A program made the position numbers and the translations under genes. 7,355 bases of DNA from Coleofasciculus sp. S288 (GTDB lineage: Bacteria > Cyanobacteriota > Cyanobacteriia > Cyanobacteriales > Coleofasciculaceae), in assembly GCA_020216575.1 (NCBI GenBank), contig JAIUYC010000167.1, forward strand, positions 1 to 7,355, given 5' to 3'. Below, piece after piece: positions 5,102 to 7,355 of the stretch; the first letter of the stretch is position 1; each line of letters begins with the position of its first letter. Under the pieces are notes generated by a model. It saw only the letters and a list, made by a program, of their open reading frames with translations, ran no database searches and was not told where the DNA came from.

Positions 5102-6268
5102 ATGACGATTGAAGTTGATTACCGTTTTCCTCCGGGTGTTGATGCCGAACGACAAGCCAAAGTGATTGCCGTCGGGCAAACGGCTGGCACCTGGGATGCC
5201 CGTTTTGCTCATCGCGAAGAGACGTTGCGATCGCATTTAGCCGAAGTTGTCCAAGTTCGTGCTGAACCAGACGGCTACAACCTTGCTACCATTCGCTTTC
5301 CCGAAGCCAATGTGGAAAACGACATCCCGACGCTGCTGACGATGATTTTTGGGAAATACTCGATGGCAGGGGCGGCAAAGGTGATGGCCGTGCGTCTTCC
5401 GGAAGACTACGGCAGGCGTCCCAAATTGGGGATTGCAGGAATCCGAGAACGACTGGGAATTGTTAACCGCCCTCTCATTATGGCGATTTTCAAACCTGCA
5501 CTAGGACTTTCAGCAGATGACCATGCGGCGATTTTAAACGAGGTTGCCAATGCAGGGTTGGACATTATTAAAGATGATGAGATTATGGGAGACTTGGACG
5601 TTGCCCCGACGCTGAAACGTCTGGAAGCTTGTCGCAAGGTACTCGATGCAGTCAAACAGCAAACGGGGCGCACGGTACTGTATGCAGTTAATGTTACGGG
5701 TACGGCGGATAAATTAATTGAGAAAGCCCGTCTATTGGTACGCGAGGGAGCAAACGCCCTACTCCTTAACGTCCTGACTTATGGCTTTTCCGTGCTGGAG
5801 GCTTTGGCGGCGAATTCAGAGATTAACGTACCGATTTTCGTCCATCCTGCCTTTGCTGGAGCAATGTGTGCTGCCCCTGATTATGGCTTGGCGTACTCGG
5901 TGGTTTTGGGAACGCTGATGGCGCATGGCGGAGGAGATGCTGTGCTGTACCCTGCTCACTACGGCAGTTTACCATTTGACCCAATGGAAGAAGCACGGAT
6001 TCGGGATAGTTTGCGATCGCGCAATCTCTTCCCCGTCCCCTCAGCTGGTATTCATCCCGGTATTGTCCCCAAAGCACTTGCAGATTACGGTCAAGATGTT
6101 ATCCTCAATGCGGGTACTGGCATTATGGATCACCCCGATGGTCCAGCCTCTGGTGTTAAGGCATTCTTTGAAGCCCTAGAACGAGTTCGGCAAGGTGCAT
6201 CGTTTGAACTAGAAACCCTACCCGAGGGGGCGTTGCGCCGCGCTGTGGAAAAATGGGGAGCCGGATGA
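5102..6268 (+). CDS. mtnW: RuBisCO-like protein (form IV), probable 2,3-diketo-5-methylthiopentyl-1-phosphate enolase
   Basis: This 388-residue protein has the RuBisCO large-subunit fold and should enolise 2,3-diketo-5-methylthiopentyl-1-phosphate in the methionine salvage pathway, in the cytoplasm. The metal-binding signature is LDIIKDDE, with carbamylated Lys157 and ligands Asp159 and Glu160. Lys85 in FGKYS corresponds to the lysine that acts as general base in the Bacillus/Geobacillus enolases. His248 (VHPAFAGAM), PSAGIHPG (313-320) and NAGTGIMDHP (336-345) provide phosphate and substrate contacts. The loop-6 lysine needed for carboxylation is missing; YPAHYGSLPF (283-292) takes its place, as FPSPYGSV does in Bacillus MtnW. 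It is therefore not a carboxylase. Oddly, the phosphate-loop motif is KPALGLS (131-137), closer to true RuBisCO KPKLGLS than to the KGxIGRD of Bacillus MtnW. The ATG at 5102 gives the normal N-terminus but lacks a clear Shine-Dalgarno sequence. No other salvage gene is adjacent. The form IV call is firm; the exact reaction is likely. Confidence 0.92.
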   Translation: MTIEVDYRFPPGVDAERQAKVIAVGQTAGTWDARFAHREETLRSHLAEVVQVRAEPDGYNLATIRFPEANVENDIPTLLTMIFGKYSMAGAAKVMAVRLPEDYGRRPKLGIAGIRERLGIVNRPLIMAIFKPALGLSADDHAAILNEVANAGLDIIKDDEIMGDLDVAPTLKRLEACRKVLDAVKQQTGRTVLYAVNVTGTADKLIEKARLLVREGANALLLNVLTYGFSVLEALAANSEINVPIFVHPAFAGAMCAAPDYGLAYSVVLGTLMAHGGGDAVLYPAHYGSLPFDPMEEARIRDSLRSRNLFPVPSAGIHPGIVPKALADYGQDVILNAGTGIMDHPDGPASGVKAFFEALERVRQGASFELETLPEGALRRAVEKWGAG

Positions 6269-6311
6269 GCGAGTTTCTGGATGTCTTTTCGAGCGTTGAC
6301 TAGTATAAGAA

Positions 6312-6332
6312 GGCAGAAGGCTCCAAGGCAGA
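6312..6332. repeat. 21-base repeat R3, copy 2
   Basis: This stretch is identical over 21 bases to 4319-4339 and in the same orientation. The decamer GGCAGAAGGC also recurs at 6361-6370, so the unit belongs to a GGCAGAA-type heptameric family. Confidence 0.65.
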
Positions 6333-6333
6333 C

Positions 6334-6356
6334 TTCGGCGTGAGCGCTCAGTCGAA
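6334..6356. repeat. Imperfect palindrome, TTCGGC...GTCGAA
   Basis: TTCGGC (6334-6339) pairs with GTCGAA (6351-6356), including one G-T pair. They flank a bulged G and the perfect palindrome TGAGCGCTCA (6341-6350). A related half-site, TTCGACAAGCTCACC, lies at 4299-4313. Both neighbour a copy of R3, so this is likely a module of the same composite intergenic repeat. Confidence 0.55.
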
Positions 6357-6381
6357 CGAAGGCAGAAGGCTTTTATGAAAG

Positions 6382-6404
6382 AAAGCTTGTACAGTAAGCT
6401 TTTT
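6382..6404 (+). terminator. Possible intrinsic terminator after mtnW
   Basis: AAAGCTT (6382-6388) pairs perfectly with AAGCTTT (6396-6402) around a 7-base loop. A short T-run (6400-6404) overlaps the 3' arm. The stem is AT-rich and 113 bases beyond the mtnW stop, so efficiency is doubtful, but it is the best hairpin-plus-T candidate in this gap. Confidence 0.4.
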
Positions 6405-6414
6405 AACCTTTTTC

Positions 6415-6448
6415 AACTGGATACTTATTTCCGCCACGCTGCACTAGG
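6415..6448 (+). repeat. Dispersed repeat R2, copy 2
   Basis: It matches the reverse complement of 2842-2875 at 29 of 34 positions. This copy lies 46 bases upstream of the MltA start codon and may overlap its promoter region, where no convincing -35/-10 pair is visible. Confidence 0.6.
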
Positions 6449-6494
6449 ATTTTTTGCCATCCGGTTGTTGTACTTATGACCAAAAGGTTGAAGT

Positions 6495-7355
6495 ATGAGA
6501 AGATTAGCTGCTGTAATCGCACTCAGCCTGAGTGGAGTGCTTTGGATACTTCTCCACGGTCTTACACAACCGTTGAGGAATGGAGATAATACGAAAACGC
6601 AAAGACTTGTTGCTCAGGAGAATTTAAGAGAAATTCCTGCTCTCTCTTGTCGTGTACTCTCCTCGTCTGCTCATCCATTCCAGAAACCCGCTCCTATTGG
6701 TCCAGTCTTATCCAGGGGCAGGGGAAAACTCTTTAAAGCCAATGCCGGCACGTCGTTTAAAGGTTGTGGATTACAGAATTTAGGGGTGGATGACCAGATT
6801 TGGGATCGTTTCGATCAACCTGGAGACAAAGCAGCGCTGTTAAAGTCAATTGATAACAGTTTGCGATACCTGCAATCTAGCGCAGCTGTTGCGGCTTACC
6901 GAAGGTATCCAGTGGTTGGAGTGACTCGCGATCGCGTCCTTCGCAGTCTTTTACGGTTTCGCCAGCTAGTACTATCGTCTCGTTCGGCGGCAGAATTGGA
7001 AACGGCGGTAAAACGCGAGTTTACTTTTTACCAGTCCGTCGGGAAAGATGGCTTAGGCAATGTCTTGTTCACTGCCTACTACGAGCCCGTTTATGCCGCT
7101 AGTCGCGTCCCTACTTCAGAGTATCGCTATCCCCTCTATCGGCGACCACCCAATTTATCATCCTGGCGCAAACCCCACCCTACCCGCGAACAACTAGAAG
7201 GGAAAGATGGGTTGCAAGGCTCAAAGGGGAAACTGCGAGGGTTGGAATTATTTTGGTTACGCGATCGCGTGGAAGCCTACATGATTCACATCCAAGGTTC
7301 TGCCCGACTTATCTTACCTGATGGAACGCAGACGACGGTAGGGTATGCGGGTAAT
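6495..7355 (+). CDS. mltA: MltA-family lytic murein transglycosylase, 3' end cut by window
   Basis: Its first 287 codons are open to the window end. Membrane-bound lytic transglycosylase A cleaves the glycan backbone of peptidoglycan, forming 1,6-anhydro-muramyl ends in the periplasm. Residues 5-23 are a hydrophobic leader. No cysteine lipobox follows it directly, so this looks like a signal peptide or anchor, not the lipoprotein leader of E. coli MltA. The MltA core is recognisable from about 85: FKGCGLQNLGVDD, FTAYYEPVYAASR (192-204), YPLYRRP (212-218), RGLELFWLRDRVEAYMIHIQGS (248-269) and ARLILPDGT (270-278). The C-terminal 3D-type domain with the catalytic Asp is beyond the window and cannot be checked. 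The ATG at 6495 is the first in-frame start after a TGA at 6489-6491. AAGG at 6484-6487 is a modest ribosome-binding site. Confidence 0.92.
   Translation, partial: MRRLAAVIALSLSGVLWILLHGLTQPLRNGDNTKTQRLVAQENLREIPALSCRVLSSSAHPFQKPAPIGPVLSRGRGKLFKANAGTSFKGCGLQNLGVDDQIWDRFDQPGDKAALLKSIDNSLRYLQSSAAVAAYRRYPVVGVTRDRVLRSLLRFRQLVLSSRSAAELETAVKREFTFYQSVGKDGLGNVLFTAYYEPVYAASRVPTSEYRYPLYRRPPNLSSWRKPHPTREQLEGKDGLQGSKGKLRGLELFWLRDRVEAYMIHIQGSARLILPDGTQTTVGYAGN

Noticed and set aside
5102..6268. A carboxylating RuBisCO large subunit
   Set aside because: The loop-6 lysine region is replaced by YPAHYGSLPF, the length is about 390 rather than 470 residues, and Pro249 sits where RuBisCO has an active-site arginine. 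It is form IV.

Overview
This is a window from a cyanobacterial chromosome. Six HIP1 octamers (GCGATCGC at 1889, 3806, 5227, 6013, 6928 and 7261) lie in 7.4 kb. The proteins have a cyanobacterial character, and the intergenic DNA is rich in short dispersed repeats and heptanucleotide tandem runs of the kind seen in filamentous species. A filamentous, repeat-rich cyanobacterium is the best guess; the genus cannot be fixed from the sequence alone.

Layout. On the minus strand, 147-2128 holds a two-gene unit: a secreted or membrane-anchored subtilisin-like (S8) protease with a polytopic C-terminus, followed with a 4-base ATGA overlap by a 72-residue small beta-rich protein. Divergent from it, at 2238-2675 (+), is a 145-residue single-pass membrane protein of unknown function. 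A 482-bp gap (2676-3157) carries two adjacent dispersed repeats and no convincing gene. Next is a 314-residue histidine-phosphotransfer (Hpt) protein (3158-4102, +, GTG start), which has no kinase or response regulator beside it in the window. Its stop codon lies inside a long hairpin made of heptamer repeats. The 287-bp convergent gap also holds a MITE-like element with CTAG ends and a composite short repeat.

At 4390-4917 (-) is a DUF937-like protein ending in a calcium-loop motif. It is divergent from a RuBisCO-like protein (5102-6268, +), which is best read as MtnW, the 2,3-diketo-5-methylthiopentyl-1-phosphate enolase of the methionine salvage pathway. After a 226-bp repeat-laden gap, a lytic murein transglycosylase of the MltA family starts at 6495 and runs off the end of the window.

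How the genes work together. Only the protease and the 72-residue protein look co-expressed by sequence evidence. The other genes appear to be separate transcription units covering cell-envelope proteolysis, phosphorelay signalling, methionine salvage and peptidoglycan turnover. No complete new multi-gene system is evident. The most unusual points are the multi-span protease with its coupled small protein, the RuBisCO-like protein with a RuBisCO-like KPxLGLS motif in an MtnW background, and the structured repeats between genes.
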